28,860 nucleotides of DNA from Penium margaritaceum (lineage: Eukaryota > Streptophyta > Zygnematophyceae > Desmidiales > Peniaceae): the NCBI GenBank assembly GCA_023375785.1, contig SZWC01025209.1, positions 6,615 to 35,474 on the forward strand, written 5' to 3'. The notes under the pieces were generated by a model. It was not told where the DNA came from. It saw only the letters and a program-made list of their open reading frames with translations, and did no database searches. Below are positions 9,388 through 18,200 of this stretch, one piece after another. Every line of letters begins with the position of its first letter. The stretch's first letter is position 1. The position numbers were made by a program, and so were the translations under genes.

Positions 9388-9807
9388 TATGAGCCGAGAG
9401 CTCAACTTGGTTGGATTGCGAAAACTTTAGCGGTTCTCGAGGAGTTGAAAGGCTGGCAACTTTTGACTCTCTGACAAAGAATTTGACTAAGTAAAAGTGG
9501 TGACGTCAGCAGGTGGTTGCTGACGTCAGCATGACCTGATGACGTCAGCAAGAAAAATTTTGACTTCAGCTCCCCTCCTTTCCTCTCCTTTTTTTTTGTT
9601 GTTCCCCTATTGCGCAAGGGGCGTCTGGTCCGCAGCAGTCGTGCGGAAGGTGCGTGGAAGCTCCGCTACAGCTTCTGCTCGGCTGCTGCTCCTGATGCGC
9701 TGGCGCCAGCCGTTGCAGCCGCACGGCTACTTGTGGAGCAATGGCAGCGGCTGCGCACTACTGAGGGCTACGGCTCAGCTGTGTGCTCGCCGAGAAGTGT
9801 CTCACCC
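9388..9807 (-). other. Untranslated leader of element B
   Basis: This lies between the PBS and the gag ATG. It holds four TGACGTCA-type palindromes at about 20-bp spacing (listed separately), a short T-run (about 9590-9598) and an imperfect palindrome around TTGCGCAA (9604-9621). Short open frames across it have no recognisable product. Confidence 0.6.
9501..9568. promoter_or_regulatory. Array of four TGACGTCA-type palindromes
   Basis: TGACGTCA occurs at 9501-9508, 9521-9528 and 9540-9547, with TGACTTCA at 9561-9568, so the starts are 20, 19 and 21 bp apart. The first three are followed by GCA and the fourth by GC, and the second sits in the 14-bp palindrome TGCTGACGTCAGCA. TGACGTCA is the classic CRE/TGA-type site of bZIP factors. 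A role in this element's transcription is inference. Confidence 0.65.
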
Positions 9808-9818
9808 CTCTGATACCA
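9808..9818 (-). promoter_or_regulatory. Primer-binding site of element B (initiator tRNA-Met)
   Basis: The minus strand reads TGGTATCAGAG immediately after the LTR end ...TCTTTTCA. It matches 11 of the 12 bases of the plant tRNA-iMet complement. Confidence 0.88.
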
Positions 9819-10461
9819 TGAAAAGATACGTGGAAGCTTCCTAATAACACAGCCGGCGACTAGGCGTCAGTGCCTGGTCAAACGGTGACGACAGTCACAG
9901 GTCGTACACACAACGGCAAGGGTCTGGCTAGGAGACACAAGGCAAAGTGTCATAATGCTTTAATAGCATTTACTGAGAGAGATGAAAAATGACAGGTCCA
10001 TAGCATAAGTACCTGCCATGGCGCACTGCCGGTGTCGCACGCGGCAGCACATGATCTGTCATAAAATCGGCCCAAAACCACTGGTTTGGCCGTAACTCAG
10101 CGCAGACATGTCATAACACTACGCCGTCTGGACCTAGACGTGCAAGATCACAAGCCGGACGCTACGATTATCATATGCATGCATCTGGCATCAAACGATG
10201 GACACACAATGCAAAAACATGCAAATTGGGCCCACGGCCAGTCCATCGATAAACTCCTGTGTGCTGCAGAAAAACTGTAGGAGGTCCCGGGTTGCGTTCA
10301 GAGCTCTGGAACGGTCGTCGTTTAGCTCCAAGCTGGTAGTCTACCACCAGATGACACACCGGTACCACCAGGGTCTGCATCAGGGATCTGCACGAGTATG
10401 GACACGGCCGAGTGGTCACACTAAACTGTACATGTCGACAGAAACGTCACAAATCACAACA
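9819..10461 (-). repeat. 5' LTR of element B (643 bp)
   Basis: On the minus strand it starts TGTTGTGATTTG and ends TATCTTTTCA, giving the standard TG...CA ends, with the PBS directly after. About 500 bp align with 3285-3787. A TGCATGCA (RY-type) motif is kept in both copies (10176-10183 and 3502-3509). Short open frames in it are not genes. Confidence 0.85.
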
Positions 10462-10478
10462 ATTGCGTGTATTGATCA

Positions 10479-11204
10479 ATGTTCCCACTGTCATGTGACT
10501 GTCAGCAACCTGGCCACACCTGTCCAGGATCTGTCAGAGACCTGGATCATCGACTCCGGAGCCACGTATCACATGACAGCCTCGTACGAGACCTTAAGTG
10601 TCCTCGATCCCGTCACCAATGTCTCTCGGGTTCGGAAGGGCTCTGGTCAGGTGTTACTCGTTCATGGTGTCCACGTTGTTTAGTTCCGTGGTCCTGCTAG
10701 TGATGTCTTTGTTATTGATGTCCTCTTCGTCCCTGGCCTTAAGCTCAACCTCTTGTCTATCACTGCCCTTGATCGCATGAGCATGGACGTTTTGCACTCG
10801 CGTTGCGTTGGCACTGTGTTGTTGCGTCCGTCATGTCGTGTCGTCTTGCTTGCCGCTACCCGTGGAAACTTGTGGCACGTCTTGCGCCTGTCTGCTTCTT
10901 CCTCATCGGTCGACACTAACCACGTGTTTGTTACTGGCACACTCTCTTCGCAGCACACATGTCTCTTGCATCAATGCCTCTCTCACGTCCACTCTGCCGC
11001 TCTCGACAGCATGCTTTGCACGCAACCAGCCATAGGCCTTGATCAAGCCTCATTTCCTCTGTCATGTCTCACCGAGTGCATTGATTGTGCTTAGGGAAAG
11101 ATGTACCGTTCCACCTATCCCTTGTCTGCCTCTCGTGCAACCAACCCGCTCGACTTGGTCCACTGTGATGTCATGGGTCCGTCGGAGAGCACATTCGTTC
11201 CGTC
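10479..11204 (+). pseudogene. pol: Gag knuckle, protease and N-terminal integrase, element C
   Basis: Near 10495-10540 a relic CCHC knuckle is readable (CQQPGH, with the outer Cys replaced by Ser) in one frame. The protease motif WIIDSGATYHM (10543-10575) is in another and keeps the catalytic DSG. Downstream, VLFVPGLKLNLLSI and GNLWHVLRLS form the usual protease C-terminus and pre-integrase. The HHCC zinc site is LLHQCLSHVH and ECIDC. LVHCDVMGP holds the first catalytic Asp of integrase. In-frame stops are TAG at 10681-10683 and 11092-11094, and the frame shifts near 11200. Confidence 0.78.
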
Positions 11205-11880
11205 GTGACACTAACAGATGACAACCATCACTATAACGAGACTGGCTTGTTCGTGTTGAGTGCGAGTGTGGTCAACCCCTTTGCTGCTTCCACTCTAAGC
11301 GCACGGGTTTGTTTATAGGAGAGACCACATTCTTCCTCATAACCTGTGGCGTCCATCATGAGACTTTAGTGCCTTACACGCTTGTCCAGAATGGCGTCTT
11401 TAAGCAGTGGAACCACACCATGGGCCATGGCTCACACTGTCTGCACCATGCGGGTTGATTCCGGCCTCTCTAACAACTTCTACTTCGAGGCCATGACCTA
11501 CATGACATGGTTCTGGAACAGGATTACCCACGGACCCATTTACCATTAGTCCACGCCATTCAATCACTGGTGTGGAGAGCGAGCCAACCTCCGTCCGGCC
11601 CGCGTCTAGGGCTCCATAGCCAACACGTAGCTGCCTTCCCCAAACTAGGATAGCAACTCGAGCTTCACGACCATCCTTGCACCTTATTGTGTGTCTCGCG
11701 TCAGTCCAATGCATGGCGCTTCAGATGTCCCATCCGGCACTACATTGTTGATTCCCAAGACGGCCTCTTCTTTGAGCACCTCGTTTGCTCTAGCACGTCG
11801 ATGTTCCTTCCGTCGCGTGGAGTGGTCGGTCCGTCCTCCATCTAGCTGCGTCCGGGCGTCCCATCGTCTACGCCTATGTG
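11205..11880 (+). pseudogene. pol: Integrase core and C-terminal part, element C
   Basis: The core is damaged. The place of the usual SDxGGEF reads SKRTGLF, so the second catalytic Asp is gone; GVHHETLVPYTLVQNGV still marks the region before the Glu. Further on, FYFEAMTYMTWFWNRIT corresponds to the integrase C-terminal helix. FRCPIRHYIVDSQDGLFFEH leads into the hinge. Several frames are needed. Two TAG codons lie in the GSIANT...SPN stretch (near 11626-11652), where B reads Trp at one of the matching places. Confidence 0.65.
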
Positions 11881-11905
11881 TCCCTCTGTACCGGCTGCCC
11901 CATCT

Positions 11906-12444
11906 GTGTCCGCCAGCCTCTCCAGGCCGGCTACCCTGTTCATGTTCGCCAGCCCCTCCGGGCCAGCTGTCCCATCCGTGACCACCAGCCCCTCCTAGTC
12001 GGCTGTCCCCTCCGTGCCCGCCGGCCCCTCCTGGCCCGCTGCCCCGTCCGTGTCCGCCAGTCCCTTTGGATTCGCTGCCCCGTCCATGTCCGCCAGCCCC
12101 TCCAGGCCGGCTACCTTGTTTGTGTCTGCCAGCCCCTCAGGGCCGGCTGCCCCATCCGTGTCCGCTAGCCCCTCTAGGCCCCCTGCCACGTCCATGTCTA
12201 CCAGCCCCTCTGGGCTGGCTACCTCATCTGTGTCCGCCAGCCCCTATGGGCTGGCTGCCCCATTCGTGTCAGCCAAACCCTCCGGGTCGGCTCCCCCATC
12301 CATGTCCGCCAGCCCTCCGGATCCTTTGCCCCATTCGTGTCCGCCAGCCTCTCCTGGCTGGCTGCTCCATGCATGTCTGCGAGCCCCTCCTGGTCAGCTG
12401 CTTCGTCCAAGTCCGCCAGCTCCTCATGGTCGACTGCCCCGTCC
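11906..12444 (+). repeat. 36-bp coding minisatellite in the integrase-RT hinge of C
   Basis: Fifteen units start at 11906, 11942, 11978, 12014 and so on to 12409, in strict 36-nt register apart from one base lost near 12325; a partial unit follows at 12445. Each encodes a 12-residue Ser/Ala/Pro repeat close to VSASPSGPAAPS. Because 36 is divisible by three, all three forward frames and some reverse frames stay open, which produces several overlapping false genes here. The equivalent hinge of B is Pro/Thr/Ser-rich but not a clean tandem repeat. Confidence 0.85.
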
Positions 12445-13250
12445 GTGTCGGCATGCTACACACGTGGTCTAGGAGGGAGCCTTCAACCCAGGCTGATAGT
12501 GAGCACTCAGGTCGCCCCCTCATGCCCTTTAACACTACGACCCCCTGTCATCCCACAAGGCTCATTGCAACCTGTCAGTTCCACATCCACACTTGTAAGT
12601 GGGGACCCTGGTGCCAAGGTACTTGGCTTGGCTACATTTTCAGTCATCACTGACCTACATCAAGGGTCAGCTTTTGGCTATGCCTTGCTCCATAAGGAGC
12701 ACCGGTACACTGTTGCGGCCGCACTCACGCGTATGCCACCAGGGGCATGGGACGCACCCGTCCTTACTGACTACCCCACGGAGCGACCAGGGGACCCGGC
12801 CACCCTCCGTGACTTGGTTGGCAGTCCAGACAATAAGAGTCGTACTGGCTACATCTTCCTTGTTGGCGGCACGGCTGTGCCCTGGCGCAACGGCAAGCAA
12901 GGCAGCATTGCACAAAGCAATGCAGAGGTTAAGTATGTTGCCCTTGGTTGTGGCATTTGTGAGAGCGTGTGGTTGCGCCGCCTGTTGTCCGAGTTGCATT
13001 AGTTAGTCCTATCCATCACCCTACACTCTGACAATGAATGAGCCACGGCCATTGCTCACAATGATGGTATACATCAAACTCACTCAATACACGTCAATGT
13101 TGAGTGTCACTATGTGAGTTCGTTCTTCCATGACGGCAACATCAACATTGTGTGGGTTGAGATAACACGGTAGTTGGCAGACTTCTTGACCAAGGTAGTG
13201 AAGCGTGACTCGATCAAGAAAGTTGTGAGCCCAATTGGTGTGCGTCCGTG
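12445..13250 (+). pseudogene. pol: End of hinge joined to RNase H, with RT missing, element C
   Basis: The frame 12337-13002 carries the hinge end (SGDPGAKVLGL near 12600-12630) and, after a further short stretch (DPATLRDLVGS), passes directly into SPDNKSRTGYIFLVGGTAV, the middle of RNase H. In B these two points are about 1.1 kb apart and enclose the entire RT. The remaining RNase H has NAEVKYVAL (Glu) and LHSDNE (Asp); the first Asp motif (DSDWA) is lost with the RT. LADFLTK (near 13174-13194) marks the pol C-terminus. Stops are TAG at 13000-13002, TGA at 13039-13041 and TAG at 13171-13173. Confidence 0.78.
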
Positions 13251-13344
13251 AGGTTCTCTCTTTCTCTCTTTCCGTGTCCGCTTGGTCTTTGTGCTCTATG
13301 CCCGGTGGCGGTGTTGGTTTTTCACACATCTCCCATTTGTACTT

Positions 13345-14157
13345 TGTTGTGTCCTCCCGGCTCGTGTACACCGGCGTGCAGATGACTGAAGGCAAGATGC
13401 GGCACTGCTGGAGTGTGGTCTGGTGGAGCAGACACAAGCTGTGGCCTACACATAGTCCACTGGAGCCTCATCCCTCCAACATGCTCAACTCCATCGGTAG
13501 ACCTCCTCGGCACTCGTGCCGCCAGTAGTCCTTGTCAATACATATGCTATTCAGACGCGTACAACACCATGTCTGACTGCACTGTTGCATTTGCAGCGCC
13601 ATGTTGTGCCTAGGGTCCAAGTTTCATGATTTTCGGGCACTGTTGGTGCCGGGGATTTGCGTAGACGCTGCCTAGGTTTAGGCAGCCGTAACTCCACACT
13701 GTCATTTTTCTAGGTGATTCTAATCACACGACTGCGTTCACAGCGTGCCTACTATAGAATGGTCATGTTTTTCAAGCAAAACGGATGACACCCAGGTTTT
13801 GGGCTGTGGGCCGTCTGGCATGGCTCACCGAGAAAACCCTGTTTGCTAGAAAACAGGTCTACTTTCTCATTGGCTGGCTAGCTAAGTAACAAGTTCCACA
13901 GAGCTTATGGGGAGCTAGAACTTGGAGGGGTCTTCCATTGTTGTTTATTCTCAGTTCTTAATCAGTCATTTCCACTTTTTAGTTGTATTCTAGCGCGAAC
14001 TGTGGCGCACGCAGTTTTGAGTAACAAACACCAGAGCTCTCAGACTTAGGCTCCGGTGCAGCAAACTGAGGGGGCAGCTTAAGAAACAAGCGTGGGTTTC
14101 CCCACGCGGCATCAACAACGCTGCTGCCCAAACCTGCTGCTATAGGAGAATTCCAGC
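13345..14157 (+). repeat. Putative diverged 3' LTR of element C
   Basis: TGTTGTG at 13345 matches the LTR start of B, and patches downstream resemble that LTR in order: TCTGGTGG...GAC...AGCT, then GACCTCCT, then a CTAGGTT..AG..GC patch, then GGTTTTGGGC..GGGCCG. No polypurine tract is visible before it. The far end is not defined; the sequence up to 14157 shows no gene and may be LTR or flank. Confidence 0.45.
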
Positions 14158-14640
14158 TGCCGGTATGCTGAGACACTCGACGGCTACATTGACACCATCA
14201 GTGTTTTTCTGATGCGTCCTCACGTGCTGTCCAAAGTTTTCTCGTAGACCACCTTCCGGGGTCCATTTTCTTAGTCTCTCTATCCTTGCTCATTCATAGT
14301 ACTGTTACGTAGAGTTTATGTTTCTGCACTTGCTCCTTTGGATTTTTCATTCAGACAATGGAGGAGCCCGTACGCTTATTACGTTCTCACCAACTGTTGT
14401 TTTGAAGCTTTTAGGTAGGTAAGTGTTTTTTCACGAGTTGGTTGGAACTGTGCGTATTGTTGCACGCATGTGGGTGAGACTATACCTACACACTTGTGTG
14501 TTTGGTTTGTCACTATCTTTAATGATTCAAAGCACGTCTTTGTCGTCTCTCCACCTTTTGCAGCACCGTCTATCACATTGTTGCATTTGGAGCGTCTCCT
14601 CATAGACAGCACGTTCCTAGGGGATTTTTCTATTCCCTCA
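14158..14640 (+). repeat. 5' LTR of element D (483 bp)
   Basis: It begins TGCCGGTATGCTGAGACAC and ends TATTCCCTCA, followed directly by the PBS. It aligns end to end with 19822-20310; a strongly shared block surrounds TACCTACACACTTGTGTGTTTG. Confidence 0.85.
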
Positions 14641-14652
14641 TGGTCTTAGAGT
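14641..14652 (+). promoter_or_regulatory. Degraded primer-binding site of element D
   Basis: TGGTCTTAGAGT directly follows the LTR end and matches TGGTATCAGAGC at 9 of 12 positions. Its position makes it the tRNA-iMet site. Confidence 0.7.
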
Positions 14653-14972
14653 AGTGGAGGGACACAACCTCTTCCAACCACCATACAGCACAGAGCAGCG
14701 GCATCGAAAGCATATGGGTTAGGCTGGGCTAGGATGGGTGGGGAGTACAGGTCCTAGCAACATGGAGGCACTGAGCTAAGGGCTCCCAAGACATAGTCCA
14801 CCTGAAGAGTCAAGGACAGAATGCTACCGAAAATACTTTGACAGTTGCTCTCATCGCGCCTTCCTTCTTTGCACCAAAGTGAAGCTATGGTGATGGAGTA
14901 TTAGGCCGCCTCGGTAGCATCAATAGCTGCTACCACGGTAGTAGCTCCACCCAACTGCCTTCATCACAGTAG
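14653..14972 (+). other. Leader of element D, nothing recognised
   Basis: This is untranslated sequence between the PBS and the Ala-triplet tract. I see no gene or clear motif. Confidence 0.5.
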
Positions 14973-15200
14973 GTGCGGCTACTCTCAATAGCAGCAGCAA
15001 TAGCATTAGTCGCAAGAGCAGCAGAACCTACAGTAGCACTAGTACCAATAGTTGTCGTAGTCGCATTGGCAGCAACAACTGCAGCAATAGCTACATTAGT
15101 AGCAGGTGTAGTAGTATCAGCAGCAGTAGCCATAGCAATAGCAATTGCAGCAGCATCCATAGTAGGAGCCGCGGCAGCCGCAGAGCAACAGCAATGGCGA
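14973..15200 (+). repeat. Degenerate GCA/GTA/ATA triplet tract in D
   Basis: The tract consists almost wholly of NNA triplets (GCA, GTA, ATA, ACA), reading Ala/Ile/Val/Thr on either strand. It resembles 1200-1580 in element A. It sits in the leader or at the very start of gag. I do not call either the plus or the minus reading a gene. Confidence 0.6.
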
Positions 15201-16085
15201 CGAATATGTTTTCTTGAGGACCACTGAGAATTTGCAAAAGTCGTGCGGCATGGTAGTTGTGCTTGTCGCTACCGCTTGAGCTCCTTAGCTGGAAGGAAGC
15301 TACTTTGCCGCTTTGCTTCCTCTCGAGCCCGCCTGTTGATAGGCTCGGTTGATGAGCTCATCGACCAACAAGCTCGTCAATCGACGAGCTCATCAGCCAA
15401 TGACCTCGTCGCTCGATGTCCTCCCTTCCATTCCTTTTTTAGTGTGAGGGTCGAGCATGCCCTCCTTTCCTGCAATTTGTTGAGACCTAGGTATTCAAGG
15501 ACTTGTCCTGTTGCCACAAGAGACAGTGCATCCTCTGTTTTACCCACCATCCTCTTTGGCCGAGAACCTCACATGTTGGTTTCTTTCCCATGCAGTATGA
15601 GACCACCTACATCATGTCCTTGACGGTTCCCATGCCTGGTCTGGTTTCCGTACCAGCCTCTTTGGCTTTGTGGATGCCACATGGAGTGGCACTGGCCTCT
15701 GCCGCAATACTAACCTACCATTTATGTGCCACCTTCTCCATCCTACACCCCTCCATCGTGACTCTAGCGAGAATCACCATCTTTCTCAATGTCGTGAGCT
15801 TGGTCCTTTCATGAGTTGCCGCATGGTCGGGACGCATCTGCTGTAGCTTGCCGATCCCTTCCCATCTACAGCCTTTGGTTGTCCCCTCTGGTGTGAGTAT
15901 TACCGTCGAGTCAGGAGGTCACCTTTGTTTGTCGGATGGAGCCCTTCGGGGAGTGTTTAATAGTCAGGCCATGTCACCTATGGAGTGGATAGAGCATCTG
16001 TAGTTCTTCACCCTGCCTCGTCTCCTTGCTATGACTTCTTGATGTGCTAAGCGCTCTCATGAACTTGTTTGTAGTGTTGCATAGT
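15201..16085 (+). pseudogene. gag: Region of gag, element D, poorly recognisable
   Basis: By position this should hold gag. Open stretches occur (15243-15623 and 15503-15814), but I recognise no capsid core or zinc knuckle. A short cluster of palindromes lies at 15347-15390. The region contains stops in all frames and is assigned to gag only from its place between the leader and the protease motif. Confidence 0.35.
15347..15390. repeat. Palindrome cluster
   Basis: GATGAGCTCATC (15351-15362) is a perfect 12-bp palindrome inside a 20-bp imperfect one (15347-15366). AGCTCGTC-AATC-GACGAGCT (15371-15390) is a perfect 8-bp stem with a 4-nt loop. The two share the GAGCTC core. Confidence 0.7.
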
Positions 16086-17300
16086 TTCATGTAACTGAAG
16101 CGTCTCGTGTGTGGAATGGCTTCTTGATCACGGAGCCACTCATCACATGACTTTGTCTCATGCCGCATTTGTCTAGTTTGAGCCTGTCAGTGATGCACAC
16201 TTTGTCCATACTGGCTCTTGTCAATTGTTGCCAGTTCTGAGTGTTGGTGTTCTGTGAATTCGGTTCATCGGGTGACACCTTATTGCCTAATGTCATCTTT
16301 TTCCCTACGCTTGAGATCAGCTTACAATCAGTCACTGCCTTGGATGATCAGGGCATTGACTCTGTTTCATCTCATGGCTTCGGAACTATGTCGCAACTCT
16401 CGTTTGGCCATCTCATTATGTGCGGTATGTCTTGTGAAAAACTGTATCGTGTGTCCTTGTTTGTACCATCAACCGATGCCACTCTCGCCACTCATGTGGA
16501 TGTTGGTCCCTCGCCTTCCCCTGTGCACACACACTTGCTCCATCGTTGCCTGTGTCACGTGTATACAGTGACCATGCATAGCCTCTTACATTGTTAGCAT
16601 GTTGTAGATCTTGACCCTTACACATTCCTCGTGCCCTGTACTGTTGACTTCCTTGATTGCATCTAAGGCAAGCTTCATCGCTCGTCCTTCCCATCGTTTG
16701 ACTCCCGTACACTACATCCCCTTGCCATTTTCCATGTGTTTATCATGGGCCCACTCCTTGATGAATTTCTGGAGGGTGTCAAATGGTACGTCTTGTGTCT
16801 TAAAAACGACGTCTCTCAATTTTGCTCGATCTTTGCCCTTCGCCAGAAGAGTGATGTTTGTCCAACGATCGAGTCTTAACATGTCCTGGCTGAGCATGCT
16901 TGCCAGCATAAGCTCTGAACATTGCACTCTGATTATGGTGGGGAGTTCATGGGTTCCATAGCTTACTCCCTCCTTTCTCAAGGGGTAGATCTGGAGTTCT
17001 CTGCTAAATATACACCATAACAGAACAGAGTGTCAAACATTGGAACTACACTTTGCTGACGGTGTTTGTACCCTTCTTTTCAATTCTGGCCTCCTTCCGT
17101 TGTTTATCTTTGAAGCCATGTTTCTACATGATGTAGGTTTGGAACCGTATTCCATAAGGTCTGCTGCCTCGTCATGTCACGTCGTTTGAACAATGACATG
17201 GTCTTTGTGCTGACATTTGCCTTCCTCGTCTAGGACAACATTGGTTGCATTTGGTTCCCTGAGGACCGACGCAATGGCAAGCTATCTCCTCGAGGTCGTC
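16086..17300 (+). pseudogene. pol: Protease motif and integrase, element D
   Basis: WLLDHGATHHMT (16117-16152) is the protease motif with His in place of the usual Ser of DSGATHHM. LLHRCLCHVY near 16540 is the His part of the integrase zinc site; the Cys pair is half lost (FLDCI). FALRQKSDV and HSDYGGEFMGS (near 16920-16950) mark the core with the second Asp, followed by KYTP-stop-QN; the usual GVAER that carries the Glu is no longer readable. Numerous stops and shifts occur. Confidence 0.72.
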
Positions 17301-18200
17301 TCTTTCTTTTCCTTTGTATCTCCTCTTTATCCAAGGCCTTGCACTGTTTGGACCCCAGGAGTAGTCAGGTTGTATAGTCTCATGATGCTCTCTCCTTTGG
17401 GAGTACTTTCTCTTGCAATGTTACTCGTCCTGTTCAATCACTTTTGCCCTTCTCTCGTCAATGGGGGAGGTGGTTTCCGTGGAGTATCGTTTGGTAGTGG
17501 CTACGCTTTCTAACCTACATCTGTATTGTCACCTACATCATCTCTTATAGCATATGCCTCGTTGCCTGTGTCTCCTATCGCATCTGCATCATTGCCTACG
17601 TCATCTCCTATTGTGTCTATCATTGCTTGCATCATCTTCTATCACATCTGTGTCGTCACTTGTGTCATCTCATGTTGTATCTACATAGTCGCCCGCATCA
17701 TCTCCTGCCACATTTATGTTGTCTCTACTTACTTCACTGCCTACATTACCAGTTGTGGTCCAATCTGTATTAAACCCAGTCGCATCCTTGCAACCCCCTA
17801 TCTCGTCACCGTTCATTGGCGTGCAAGGCAGTCATATGAGACCCTTGCAGTCCGCACCTCACTATGTCTCCCCTGCCAGCCGTACAACATTGGCTGATCC
17901 CTCTGGGCCTGTGTGGTCAGCCTTTCTAGTTCACAGTGGTGTTGTTGACCCCACACAACCTACTCCTATCTTTGGTCTCGATGCTCTTGGCCTTGTTGGC
18001 GGGAATGGTGCAGCCTGACACCGCGCTGGGATATTATCTTATTGCTCATGAGTTCCATTGAGCTATTACAATAGTTGGGTCTGCTCGGCCTCTGCCTTAT
18101 CCCTTAGTCACCAACGCACTTGTTGTGAGTGTCACCACAACATGTAAGCTTGGACCAGACATAGTGCAATGAGCACTCTATGCTGAAGATGCAACACTTT
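17301..18200 (+). pseudogene. pol: Integrase C-terminus and hinge, element D
   Basis: This stretch between integrase and RT has several open frames but weak protein signals. It contains the 33-bp tandem repeat at 17528-17720. SHMRPLQSAPHYVSPASRTTLADPSG-type readings near 17830-17900 fit a Ser/Pro-rich hinge. No catalytic motif is expected here. Confidence 0.5.
17528..17720 (+). repeat. 33-bp tandem repeat in the hinge of D
   Basis: Six units start at 17528, 17561, 17591, 17622, 17655 and 17688. Four are exactly 33 nt and two are 30 to 31 nt. The consensus is about GTCGCCTGCATCATCTCCTA followed by TCACATCTGTGTC. The copies are diverged, so this is an old expansion. Confidence 0.72.

Larger units (their letters stand above)
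3285..10461 (-). mobile_element. Ty1/copia LTR retrotransposon B, minus strand
   Basis: In minus-strand order this holds: 5' LTR (10461-9819), PBS (9818-9808), leader, gag, zinc-knuckle relic, protease, integrase, Pro-rich hinge, reverse transcriptase, RNase H, PPT (3795-3788) and 3' LTR. The order protease-integrase-RT-RNase H defines copia (Pseudoviridae-type) and excludes gypsy. The two LTRs have diverged, so insertion is not recent. There are frameshifts in gag and at the protease-integrase junction, and nonsense codons that are mostly TAG. The base pairs after the 5' LTR are ATTGC (10462-10466); I could not find the same five bases at the left boundary, so no target-site duplication is confirmed. 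Confidence 0.85.
10462..14157 (+). mobile_element. Ty1/copia element C, 5'-truncated, RT-deleted
   Basis: The element begins abruptly at the end of the 5' LTR of B, in opposite orientation, with a gag zinc-knuckle relic, then protease, integrase, a repeat-filled hinge and RNase H. The whole RT is missing. Hinge and RNase H sequences are close to those of B (for example SGDPGAKVLGL in C and SGDPGTKVLGL in B). A diverged LTR related to that of B seems to follow from about 13345. No 5' LTR or PBS is present. The right limit is set by the insertion of element D at 14158. Confidence 0.75.

Noticed and set aside
11878..12653. Several long overlapping ORFs on both strands
   Set aside because: They are by-products of the 36-bp repeat, whose length is a multiple of three. 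Only the Ser/Ala/Pro reading fits the hinge of pol.
13960..14157. Minus-strand 65-codon ORF
   Set aside because: It spans the boundary of element D and the putative LTR of C and has no recognisable product.
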